A stretch of DNA of 64,000 bases, taken from assembly GCA_965112735.1 (NCBI GenBank), contig OZ218956.1, positions 3,720,001-3,784,000 of the forward strand, in the 5' to 3' direction. The notes beneath the pieces are model-generated. The model did no database searches. It was not told where the DNA came from and was given only the letters and a program-made list of their open reading frames with translations. Shown one piece after another: positions 43,601 through 56,377 of the stretch. The first letter of the stretch is position 1. The number at the start of each line of letters is the position of its first letter. The translations under genes were made by a program, and so were the position numbers. Origin of the DNA: Phaeosaccion multiseriatum (taxonomy: Eukaryota > Ochrophyta, other classes).

Positions 43601-45964
43601 CGGCGTGGAAACCCCTACTCGGCGCTGGTGCCGCCCCTGCTGGAGCTGGCCAAGCACCGCACGGGCATGCCCATGAGCGAGGCCCGCCTCAGAGAACGCG
43701 CTCTCGCCGTCATGGGGCACATCGAGCAAGTAGTGGTGGTCGGCTCCTCCGACGGCCCCAAGGGGGTCTCTACCTCCTCCTCTACCTCCTCCTCTACCTC
43801 CTCTACCTCCTCCTCTACCTCCTCCTCTACCTCCTCCTCTACCTCCTTCTCAGGCTCAGACTCGGGCTCTCCTGGAGCAGGCTCTGCGCAGACCGCGGCC
43901 ATTCGGGCGGTGTTGGAGGGCTTCCAGGCAGCCAACGAGGCTGTCTTCCGAGGGCAAGTGCACAGAGCGCATCCAAGGCTGAAGGGCGCCTTCGAGCAGC
44001 TGGACCAAAAGGCGGACGAGTTGGTGCTACAGGTGGCGCAGGACTTTGGCGGCTGTGACTTTGGCCGAGACTTGCGCCACGACCTCCGGAGCAACGTTAT
44101 CAGCCTCGCCAGACGGCCCCCCGCCGGAGTGGCCGAGGCGGACAAGGGAACTACGCGTGTTGGTTCTCCTGAGCCAGCAGAGACCACGTTTGTGCACCCT
44201 GTTGACTACAAGAATAAGGTGCTGCGGACGCGCTGGACCACTCCGGGTGTGCAGACCGCTCTTAGCGCTTACCTGCAGGCCGTGGCGGGGGTGGAGGGGG
44301 CGGTGCTACTGGAGCTGCAGGGGCTGAGTAAGTTGCTGACCGAGGATATGCCCACCATCACTCTGACGTCACACTGGGCCGTGGTGGCGCACACCGCGGA
44401 GGCTCACGCAAGGCACTGCCACGCCAAGGGGTGGTGCGTGCCCACGCTACCGCCCTACCGCCGCCAAACCCCGCATCAGAACGAGGAGGGAGGGGAGGAA
44501 GGAGAGGAGGAGGAGGAGGAGGAGGAGGGAGGAGCGAGTCAGCTGCAGCTAAGGGCCCTGCAGCCGTACTGGATGCGCAGGGGCGAGGCGGTGCGGACAG
44601 ACGTGCGGCTGGGCCGGGAGGTGTTTCTGCTCACGGCCCCCAACATGGGAGGCAAGAGTACCCTCATGCGCTCGACAATGGCCGCCGCCCTGCTCGCCAA
44701 CGCAGGCCTACTCTGCCCCGCCGAAGAGGTATGTGTGTGTGTAGGGGGTGGGCAAGGTGTGTGCTTGTGTGTGTGGATGATGTGTGTGGGCTCTCTTGGC
44801 ACATACAAGAGAGGAAAGGACACACACACGCTCTTGACTCGTCGTCGACCCCCCTACCCTCTCTTCCTTCCCTTCTAACGCCCTCCCTCTTCCCCTACCC
44901 CTACCCAGGCGACGGTTCCTCGCTACGACTCCTTCTTCCTGCGCACCTCCGGCTACGACGACCCCGCGGAGGGCAAGAGCGCCTTCGCCATGGAGATGCA
45001 CGACGTCAAAGTGCTCTTCAGAGACGCCACAAACCGCTCTCTGGCCATGCTGGACGAGCTCTGCAGGGGCACCTCTACAAGGGATGGTGTACCCATTGCA
45101 GGGGCCGTGCTGGAGCGGCTGGCCGCCACGCCTGTGAGTTGCGTATTTGCCACGCATCTTCACGAGTTGTTCGACATGCCTCTCCAGTGGCACAACATTC
45201 GATTCATGCGCATGCGGGAAGAAGCAGCAGGTGGTGATACAGCAGCGAGGGGTAAGGCGGAGGGGGGTTACCGCTACACGTACCGCCTAGAGGAGGGCCG
45301 CTGCGAGGACTCGCACGCCCTGCTCACGGCAAGCAGGTACGAGGTGCCCGCTGACGTCATTGAAAGGGCCCAAGCGCTCAAGCCGCAGTTTCAGGCCGCC
45401 TTCGGAGAGGGCTTCAGCAGCAGCCAAGAGGAACACAAGTATGCAGCGCATGGAAAAGGCCGGGGCGGCACGGCAAGAGAGAAGAGATTGCCCCCCTCGG
45501 GCATGCTGGGGACAGCGGTGCCGGTGTCTGTGTCTGCCCGCAGCTTGGCAGACGCTCGGCAACTGCTCGCCGAGACGACGGGGAGAGGGGTCGGCGACGT
45601 TGTGGTCGTGGCCCCGCGCTTCTCCTTACCTGTGGCGCTTTCTTCTCCGCCCTCCGCCAGCCATATGGAAAGCAGCAGCAGCAGCAGCACCAGCACCAGC
45701 AACAGCAACAGCACCAGCACCAGCTATCTCTACGTGCTGAGACACACGGTGCAGGGCTGGGTGTACGTGGGCGAGAGCGACTGCATGGCCCAGCGGCTGC
45801 AGCAGCACCGGCGGAACTACGGCGCCGAGGGGCTCGAGACGCTGGTGCTGGCGGTGGGTGACAAGAGCACGGCCCGCAAGCTTGAGACCGAGGCCATTCG
45901 CGCCTTCAAGAGAGGAGGCTTCGCGCTCATCGCAGAGGGGGACGGGGGGCGCAGGCTGGACTGA
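40689..45964 (+). CDS. MSH1: AP2-domain / MutS (MSH1-type) / GIY-YIG fusion
   Basis: Five exons, all phase 0: 40689-41840, 42147-42296, 42584-42853, 43061-44728, 44909-45964; 1431 aa. The N-terminus is basic with a hydrophobic SLIAVLAAFTAS, possibly organelle-targeting. Residues 162-217 are an AP2/ERF domain: FRGVARRAGDRWSASI, GVFECEVEAARAYDQAARQL, then KVNF. It is followed by the MSH1 mismatch-recognition domain (TCVLLVRVGDFYEAYGVDA, NLNPMGGNTRAGC), the core, and the MutS ATPase: Walker A TAPNMGGKST (about 1049), Walker B LAMLDELCRGTST (about 1129-1130), then FATHLHELF. The C-terminus (about 1352-1431) is a GIY-YIG nuclease domain (YLYVLRHTVQGWVYVGES, LETEAIRAF). Plant MSH1 has MutS plus GIY-YIG and suppresses illegitimate recombination in organelle genomes. 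The AP2 domain is not part of that known architecture and shares an uninterrupted exon with the mismatch domain. Low-complexity Ser/Thr (41087-41159) flanks it. Confidence 0.9.
41087..41159. repeat. (AGT)n/(ACTAGT)n coding microsatellite
   Basis: AGT and ACTAGT repeats encode a Ser/Thr linker just upstream of the AP2 domain in the MSH1 fusion gene. Confidence 0.93.
42932..42972. repeat. (GTAG)n in MSH1 intron 3
   Basis: Ten GGTA/GTAG units in the intron between 42853 and 43061. Confidence 0.95.
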
Positions 45965-47123
45965 CACTCGCACATTGGGTTGTGCGAGGCTTGTTCCTTC
46001 GTTTACAAAGGGTGTTTTGCGACTCTCGCTCTCGCCACCCACATTAGTGGAGTGGTGCACACAGGAGGAGCCTCCCTCCGTCACCTCCTCACCCACTCAG
46101 TGACTCAATAGACTTCGCCTGGGGAGTATTGTAGCCCCACAGGGGAGTAGTCCCACAGGGGAGTCGAAGATATGCGGAAGTATATGGGGCCAGGAGGACA
46201 TGTGAAATGGGAGGGGGGTTTTGAGCAAGGCGTATAAGACAGAGGAGGGCTCTCGGGAACACGGTATATATATATTTATATATTAGAGGAGGGCTCTCAG
46301 GAACACGGGATGGTTGGGTGCTCGGCAAGTACAGAAGGAACGGATAGGAGGGAGGAGGGAGGGTCATATGGAGGCAGCGATGCCAAACAAAAAAGAAAAC
46401 ATCAACATCTTGGGCGTTTTCCAGTAGACCGGCTACGGAAAGAGGGCTGAGCAAGTGTACTCACAGCAGGCTGAGCAAAGAGTGTGAAGGGGGGGGGGAA
46501 AGAGGGAAGAGAGGAGGGCGGAAGGGGACAAGATTTCGGTGCCCATATACTTCCATCACATAGCTGGCCCGCTGGCCTGGACCGCCACACAAATTGATTC
46601 CTTTCTCCCTCCTCGACTCTCAAGACAAGGTAGGCGAGAAGGGAGAGGATGGCGATGAGGGAAAGGACAGGAGGGTACAGAGGGGAGCGGGGGGAGGAAG
46701 CGAAAAGGATGGAAGGTCGGGCGGGCAAAAAAAACCCCGAAGAAGGGGCCCTCTGAACAAAACAAAGGTCCTCCTGAAATAAGAGGGCACCAGTGTTCGA
46801 GGGAGCACGAGTGGAAGAGGAGCACGAGCTGCATAGGACCGGAGGGCAGCGAATTGACCAACGTGGTTTTTGGTTCCTTGGGTGCTGAGGTCTTTACCCT
46901 TCCGCACCCTTGTCTCACCCTTCACTCGAGCTGTTGCTGCTCGCCACTCCCATCGACACTCCATTTCTCACACCCTGTGTCTTCTCATGTACCTTCCACA
47001 CTCCCAACGTTGCTATATATGTGTATATATCTTTACCCCCCTCCTCCTTATCCAACCCCACAGTCCCAGCTGCTCGAACTGGGAGCAGGGGAGCAGCCAG
47101 CTCAGCGCGAAAAGCAGTTTAGG
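45965..47123. promoter_or_regulatory. Intergenic, MSH1 3' end and DAHP synthase promoter
   Basis: 1.16 kb without a convincing gene. It includes a direct repeat AGAGGAGGGCTCTC(G/A)GGA at 46241 and 46285 separated by TATATATATATTTATATATT. The promoter-proximal part (46990-47030) carries TTGCTATATATGTGTATATAT, a good TATA-like sequence about 100-130 bases before the DAHP synthase ATG. Confidence 0.5.
46241..46308. repeat. 44-bp period direct repeat around an AT tract
   Basis: AGAGGAGGGCTCTC(G/A)GGAACACGG occurs at 46241 and 46285, spaced 44 bases, with an alternating TA tract between. Confidence 0.9.
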
Positions 47124-50651
<3,528 letters not shown>

Positions 50652-51164
50652 GCAGCTTAGCAGCTTAGCTTTAGTTAACAATTGGGAGGGCCCGCAGCGG
50701 GCGGCGGGGCAGCCAGGGCAGTTTAGTGTAGGAGAGGACGTGGAGGAGAGGAGGAGAGAGGAGTGAGCCAATGAGCCAATCAGATTGGGTGGAGCACATC
50801 TCCGGGCCATGAGTGATGAGTGGTCACGTATTACTTGCACCGCACTTCCACCACCGCACACCACATAAAGTACTTCAAGTAGGTTTGAAAGTAGGGGGGG
50901 AGGGAGGAAGCAATTTATTTTCAATTTTGTATTTTCGGGCGCAGAAAAAGCAAAAAAATGGCAGTAGATGGTACTGTAGAGGAGGCTGGCAACACGATCA
51001 CAGCGACGTTAAATCCAAAAAAAAAAGGGACAACCAGTCTCTTGCGCTTCAGCTCTGCGTTCATAGCAGGGAACTGAAGGGGGGGGGGGGCTCAGTGCAG
51101 CACACACACAGCCCCGTGGTTGAAGAAGAGCGCGGTTTTTTAAGGAGAAAGAGAACAGGGAAAC
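50652..51164. promoter_or_regulatory. Intergenic, DAHP synthase 3' end and HSF promoter
   Basis: 513 bases, non-repetitive except for a G9 run near 51080 and an A10 run near 51015. AT-rich GCAATTTATTTTCAATTTTG near 50910 may belong to the 3' end of the upstream transcript. No canonical heat-shock element array is apparent upstream of the HSF-type gene. Confidence 0.4.
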
Positions 51165-52226
51165 ATGGGTAAATCGGCTTCCAGTGGTGGAAGGCACGCC
51201 GCATTGCGTCCCGCACGCGCCAGGGGCAGCCCGAACGGGCAGTCGAAAGCCTCCGCTACTGCTGCTGCTGCTGCGTCCCGTGAGGGCTTCCTCGAGGCCC
51301 TCAAAGGCTTGTTGGAAGACAAAGAGATGCACAAGATTATTCGTTTTGAGGGAGGTGAGTTGTTTTTGGGTTGTGTGTCTAGTATACTCTTACATTGCCT
51401 CCCTTCCACAAAGCACGTTTTCAAACAAACGCTCACGACGTCTCTGGTTACTCTGTCTTCCCCTCTCGTATGAAAATGGAAGGTGTCCTCTCCGTGTTCA
51501 GCAAGGCGCGTGTCCTGGAAGCCCTCAAACCGAGATACAATTGGTGAGAACAAACAGCAGCATGGAGTCAGCACTTGCACTGCCGTTCTGTTGGAACAGG
51601 ACAGGCGGCATCCTACTGTCTCGATGTTCCTGTCCTTCTTCCTCTCTTCCAACAATTACTCATCTCCTCTCTTCCAACAACGAAAACGAGTTGATCAGGC
51701 AGGGCGGGACGCACAGGAGGGGATATATCACCTCACCTTAGCTCCGCCATAGCTTCTGCCCCCTCCTCACACCCACTTAAGGTCTCACATTTGTCCCCTT
51801 GCATCGCCCTTTCGCTGCCCGTCATCTCGCTTCTCGCCTTGCCTCAGCTACGGCAGCTTTGCGCGCCAGCTCAACTACTATCACTTCAAGCTTCACAAGC
51901 AGACTAAAACAGGGCCTGACGAGGCTACATACAGCCTCGGCATGGAGGTCGGCGTACGCAAGAAGGGCGCAGACTCTATCACTGTCCTTAACGGCCTTCC
52001 GAGGAAGAAGTCGAGGAAGAAGACCCATCGGTCGGCGGTACCCCATCGCGAGGCTCCCCGTAGGGACCAAGAAGGGCCGGCACGCAGTCCCGATCAGGAG
52101 AATGCACGTGATCCCGTTGCGGATGCGCTCAATCTTCTTTACCTCAAGCACTCGCCCCGAGAGGGCCTTGATCGCGAGGGGGAGGAGGAGGAGGAGCAGA
52201 AGAAGAAGAAGAAGAAAACGAGTTGA
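51165..52226 (+). CDS. HSF-type DNA-binding protein
   Basis: Three exons: 51165-51354, 51483-51543, 51848-52226 (TGA); 209 aa. After an Ala-rich N-terminus, residues about 40-115 fit the heat-shock-factor DNA-binding fold: GFLEALKGLLEDKEMHKIIR, the wing-like GGVLSVFSKARVLEALKPRY, then the recognition helix YGSFARQLNYYHFKL. In canonical HSFs this reads SSFVRQLNxYGF. The following GPDEATYSL matches the C-terminal strand. The tail is basic (RKKSRKK, ending KKKKKK) with an acidic Glu run, probably nuclear localisation. No oligomerisation heptads or activation domain are seen, so it is shorter than true HSFs. Stramenopiles have expanded HSF-type families. The intron 1 acceptor (AATGGAAG) is weak. 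Substitutions (Trp to Phe in IIRF; Gly to His in NYYHF) mark it as divergent. Confidence 0.82.
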
Positions 52227-53068
52227 CTCAGAGAGGGCACGAGAAGTCAACCGCACCGCCAGCGTGCTTCCGGTCCCTTGTCCTCGAAAGATTGGTGAGG
52301 AAGAGGAGGAGGAGGACGAAGAAGAAGAAGAAGAAGAAAAGTAGACGAAGAGGAAGAGAAGGAAGATTTTTGGGCAATGTGTTAAGAGTGTGTAAGAAGT
52401 AGGAAGGGTGAAAGGTATTGGGGCTTGTCGCAGATCCAAGAGTGGGCCGTTTATAACAGGCCCTACTCTTTCTGCGATTCATTCCACTTGCCCCTTTAAA
52501 TTTTAATTACAAAGAAGGTATGCGTGTTCTTTTCGTACACGGCACGACCTCGTGTTCCGTGTGTGTTTTCTTCTTTCTCGTGTGCGTCCGCCGCGACGCG
52601 ACAAGCAAGCAAAGCAACATGATGTGAAGGCGACGGAGACACTCCTTCCCATAACTGCAGGCCCGCCTTTCTGACGCCGCGTGTGTGCTCACGCGTTAGT
52701 CACTGAGCTGCAGTGGAGTGTCAGCAGCGGGGGAGGCTCAGTCCAAATTGGAAGGAAGCTGGATGGATCGGAAGCTGCAAGCGGATATCGGGGTCGTTTT
52801 GCCTTAACGGCGAGATGGGCTTTTCGCAGAAATCGACGTCAAAATTCGTAGATCTGGGAGCTGACCGGCTGGTGCCGTGCCGACCGGAAGGAAGGAAGGA
52901 AGGCGGAAGCTGCGAAGCTTGTCGTCGACTGTGAGGGGGCCGATTCCACCTCGACACCTCCACCTCCACCCCGGGGTGCGTCCCAGAGCTCCGTCGCAGA
53001 GTGGAGAGGGATGTATCCCAATGCCGAAAGCATCATGTCGCTAGGGGGCTCACACACACACACACACA

Positions 53069-53106
<38 letters not shown>

Positions 53107-53190
53107 TCACACACACACACACACACAAACACACAAACACATCACACACACACACACACAAACACATCACACACACACACACAAACACAT

Positions 53191-53260
<70 letters not shown>

Positions 53261-53304
53261 GGATGGGAGATGGGAGTTGATGGTTACGGATCCTCGGGGA
53301 TCCG
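52227..53304. other. Intergenic region with (CA)n array
   Basis: 1.1 kb after the HSF-type stop. Acidic/basic triplet DNA continues to 52350 (GAAGAAGAAG). 52440-53040 is unique sequence without an exon I can support. 53050-53258 is (CA)n punctuated by AAACACATCA. Confidence 0.5.
53050..53258. repeat. (CA)n with AAACACATCA punctuation
   Basis: About 210 bases of CA repeats interrupted four times by AAACACATCA at irregular intervals, just upstream of the MITE-like element. Confidence 0.95.
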
Positions 53305-53310
53305 ATCCAC

Positions 53311-53752
53311 TCGACCCCTGACACGCTATCCGCTAACGCTATCGCCGGCGCCAGCCGGCACGCTATCCGCTATCTCCGGCGCGCTATCCGCTATCGCCGG
53401 CGCAGCCGGCTCGCTATCCGCTATCGCCGGCGCAGCCGGCTCGCTATCCGCTATCGCCGGCGCGCAGCCGGCTCGCTATCCGCTATCGCCGGCGCCAGCC
53501 GGCGCGCTATCCGCTATCGCCAGCGTCAGCTGCTACCGCACCGGGGGGGGGGGGGGGGGGGAGAGCTGACGCCAGCCGGCGCGCTATCCGCTATCGGCCG
53601 GCGCCAGCCGGCACGCTATCCGCTATCGGCCGGCGCCAGCCGGCACGCTATCCGCTATTGGCCGGCGGCCGATAGCGCGCTATCGGGCCCGCCGGGGCGC
53701 GATAGCGCGCTATCGAGAATGTGAGCGATAGCGATAGCGTGTCAGGGGTCGA
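53311..53752. mobile_element. MITE-like element, 20-bp TIR and 6-bp target duplication
   Basis: The left end TCGACCCCTGACACGCTATC (53311-53330) is the exact reverse complement of 53733-53752. ATCCAC flanks both sides directly (53305-53310 and 53753-53758), as expected of a target-site duplication. The 442-bp interior is an array of about ten units of roughly 30 bases, each with GCTATCCGCT and usually GCCGGCGCCAGCCGGC, itself palindromic. A G18-20 run lies near 53545. No coding capacity. The element ends about 100 bases before the start codon at 53856. A fragment with matching interior lies at 14826-14890. Confidence 0.8.
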
Positions 53753-53855
53753 ATCCACCGGGAGACGACACAAATAAACCAGAGGCTTCCGGAATTGGAG
53801 TTTCAATGAGAGAGTGGCTGTTGCGACTTTTTGACCAGGTGAGCAATCGCATGGG

Positions 53856-55826
53856 ATGGCGCTGCGGCAGGGGATAGACTCGAGTGGAGGAGAGGGCCAG
53901 GAATCCGGGGAGGGGGAGGCCGTTGCCCCTCGGCTGAGCTCCAGAAGCAGCAGTAGCAGCAGCTGCGATGCTTCTCTCCCTCGCGCCGGGGAGCTCGGCA
54001 CTGTCCCCCTGCTGGGCTCCAGGAGCAGCAGTAACAGCAGCTGCGACGCTGGCCTCGCTCCCGCTGGCATTACCGAAGGTAGCGGCTGGAGTCTTGACAA
54101 CGTGCGCTCACGGCCGGAGGGGTGGTGGGAGGAGGAGGTCCCAAAGGCGAGGGGCGGGAGTGAGATCCTCCATAGCCTGAGGCACACCTCATCTTCTTCG
54201 TCCCAGGAGGACGTTGACCGGATGGTGGATCTGTGCATGCGCTTCACACGGGGCGCTTCCGCCGCACAGCTCGCCGCAGTGGAAGTTCTGGCTGCTCACT
54301 ACTATGCCTCTGCTCCCGAGGGCGAGGCACCGCTGACGACCTGCCTAAGCAGCCGCCTGCGACGGGCCAAGGCGAGCCGCTTTAGACACCCTGGCCTGTT
54401 CCTGCGCTACCAGCAGCTCATGGGGGCCACGCGGGTGGTGCGGGCTGCGCAGAATTTTGGCATTAACCCCTTTGAAATGGCGCACCACGTCTCGGTTCAG
54501 CGCCGCCAAATGCAGAAACAGCAGCAGCGGCGGCGGCGGCGGCAAGAGGAGGACCTGCAAGCAGGGAGCTGCTCAGAGGTTGAAGACGACGACGCTGCCT
54601 CTTCGGACCAGTCGGGGAGTGGAGGAGAGCAGCAGCGGGAGCCGGACGGGGCGGAGCTGGGGAGAACGGAGGTGGACGGACTGGACTGCAGCGGCAAGAC
54701 GCGGGGAAGAGGCAGGGCGATGGGGACAAGGAAGCGCCCACGCTCACCGCACTCGGAGGATGAGGGGGTGAAGGCGCACGCAGTAGCGCAACCAGCACGA
54801 GGACCCGCGACGGCAAGAGCAACGGAGCAACGGTTAGGAAAGGGAAAGGAGGCCGATCTGGCACGGGAGAAGGCGCTCCAAGAGCCGGACAAGGACAAGG
54901 ACAAGGACAAGGAGAGAGAGCAGGGGGGGAAGGGACGGGGGAAGGAGGGAATAGAATCGATAGAAGCTCGGATGCATGGCGAAACTCGACCTGTCCCGTT
55001 ATTAAGAGAGGCCCAAGGCGAGCTGGAGGAGGGCACGGAGGGTGAGGAGACCGAGCAGAAGGCTGGGGAGGGGAAGGCAGACGGGAGAGGAGAGCGGGAA
55101 GGCGGAAAGGAAGAGCGGGACACGCCTCGGCAGCCTGGGCCCAACAAGGTGGCGGCGGCGACGGCGGTAACAGCCCGGACAAGCAAGCGAGGGGGTGAGA
55201 GCAGAGGGTCTGACAAAGCCTTCGCCGCGCTTGCATCTCCCACTCGCCCTGCTGCCACGAGCATCGCTAAGCCAGTGAACCAAGCCCAAGCTACAGCAGT
55301 TGGTGATACGGTGCCTGGTGTCGAGCCGACCGAGAGAGCACCGTCCAGCCTCCCACCAACGCCCACGCCACCCCCACTCCTCCACCTACAGCAGCGGCCG
55401 TGTGCGGCGAGAGAGACAGCCGCCGTCGTCACGCCACCAAGGCCGCCTACCTTGGTGGACCCCCGCGTCCAGTTTAAGTTCCAGGACGTGATCAAGGGCA
55501 AGCCCCGCCACAGGATGCTGTACTGCATCGACGAGGTGGAGAGGGGCATGGAGACCGCCCCCGCAGCGGACACTGGCACTCACACTGGCAGGGCGGGAGG
55601 AGGCCGAGGCCGAGGAGGAAGAGGAGGAGCGCTGGTCCCAAGGAAGGGGGTACAGGATGCGCCTGCAGGATCTGCTCTAGCTGGCGAGAGGGTGGACACC
55701 GCGGGCACCGGCAGGAGGAAGGACTGCGTCGGGGGAGGGAAGGGCATCGAGGAGAGGGAGAGGGGCGCAGATGCGGCGGTCTTTCCGCCCATTCGCCGCA
55801 GCCAGCGCCGGAAGCTCTATCAGTAG
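53856..55826 (+). CDS. Unknown protein, low-complexity, single exon
   Basis: 656 aa, ATG 53856 to TAG 55826. Near the N-terminus are two tandem copies of a Ser-rich module: RLSSRSSSSSSCDASLPRAG and LLGSRSSSNSSCDAGLAPAG. Residues about 108-215 look folded and helical: QEDVDRMVDLCMRFTRG, AAQLAAVEVLAAHYYAS, FRHPGLFLRYQQLMGATRVV, then AAQNFGINPFEMAHHV. The middle (about 220-450) is charged, Arg/Gln then Lys/Glu/Asp-rich with a KDKDKDK run. Near the C-terminus DPRVQFKFQDVIKGKPRHRM looks conserved, followed by an Arg/Gly-rich tail ending RRSQRRKLYQ. No known domain recognised; composition suggests a nuclear or RNA-associated protein. A short upstream exon (ATG 53806, ending DQ|GTGAGC) spliced to QESGEG is an in-phase alternative 5' end. 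A MITE-like element sits in the promoter. Confidence 0.6.
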   Translation: MALRQGIDSSGGEGQESGEGEAVAPRLSSRSSSSSSCDASLPRAGELGTVPLLGSRSSSNSSCDAGLAPAGITEGSGWSLDNVRSRPEGWWEEEVPKARGGSEILHSLRHTSSSSSQEDVDRMVDLCMRFTRGASAAQLAAVEVLAAHYYASAPEGEAPLTTCLSSRLRRAKASRFRHPGLFLRYQQLMGATRVVRAAQNFGINPFEMAHHVSVQRRQMQKQQQRRRRRQEEDLQAGSCSEVEDDDAASSDQSGSGGEQQREPDGAELGRTEVDGLDCSGKTRGRGRAMGTRKRPRSPHSEDEGVKAHAVAQPARGPATARATEQRLGKGKEADLAREKALQEPDKDKDKDKEREQGGKGRGKEGIESIEARMHGETRPVPLLREAQGELEEGTEGEETEQKAGEGKADGRGEREGGKEERDTPRQPGPNKVAAATAVTARTSKRGGESRGSDKAFAALASPTRPAATSIAKPVNQAQATAVGDTVPGVEPTERAPSSLPPTPTPPPLLHLQQRPCAARETAAVVTPPRPPTLVDPRVQFKFQDVIKGKPRHRMLYCIDEVERGMETAPAADTGTHTGRAGGGRGRGGRGGALVPRKGVQDAPAGSALAGERVDTAGTGRRKDCVGGGKGIEERERGADAAVFPPIRRSQRRKLYQ

Positions 55827-56377
55827 CAGCAGCCGTTGGGCGGTAGATGTGATATCAACATCAGGAGAGGGAGGAGTAGCAGAATGAGCAGGGTAGAGGG
55901 TAGAGGAGAGGAGGAGGGGAGGGAGAGGGGAGGAGAAGGGAGAGCGGCGTGTCATTGGAGTACGATGTGGTGGGGGAGAGGGGAGAAGAGGAGGAGGTCA
56001 CCATGAACCATGATAATGAGGCGACAGAGACCGTAGAGACCATGGTACTGCTGGTCAGGAGAAGAGAGGGAAAAGGGGCGAAAAGGGAAAATGAAAAAAT
56101 AAAAAATTGTCTTTTTACAACCAAAAATCCTCCTCCCGGTGGGCCTTTTAAGCACTTTATCCACCTGCCTTCTCCACCTTTTGCCCCTTGCTGGTGCCAC
56201 GGGATATACGCAGCCCTGGTGTGGAGATCGCTCCCTCCTTCCTCCTCCCTCACTGCTCATTCAATCAATTGTTTCAGCTCTTTTTCTCTTCTCCATTTGC
56301 TCTCGAAGGATCTGTTGGGTTGGAAGGGGGCCGGGGAGGAGAAAGAAGAAAGAGGAGGGAAAAAAGACGAGACGTAA
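55827..56377. promoter_or_regulatory. Intergenic, promoter of the TPR/DnaJ gene
   Basis: 551 bases between two plus-strand genes. It contains an A-rich stretch (AAATGAAAAAATAAAAAATT near 56088) that could serve as the poly(A) region of the upstream gene, then pyrimidine-rich DNA. No exon supported. Confidence 0.4.

Noticed and set aside
53711-53760. GGGGTCGAATCCACC as a tRNA T-arm (GGTTCGAATCC-like)
   Set aside because: It is the right terminal repeat plus target duplication of the inverted-repeat element; the mirror copy at 53305-53330 explains it better.
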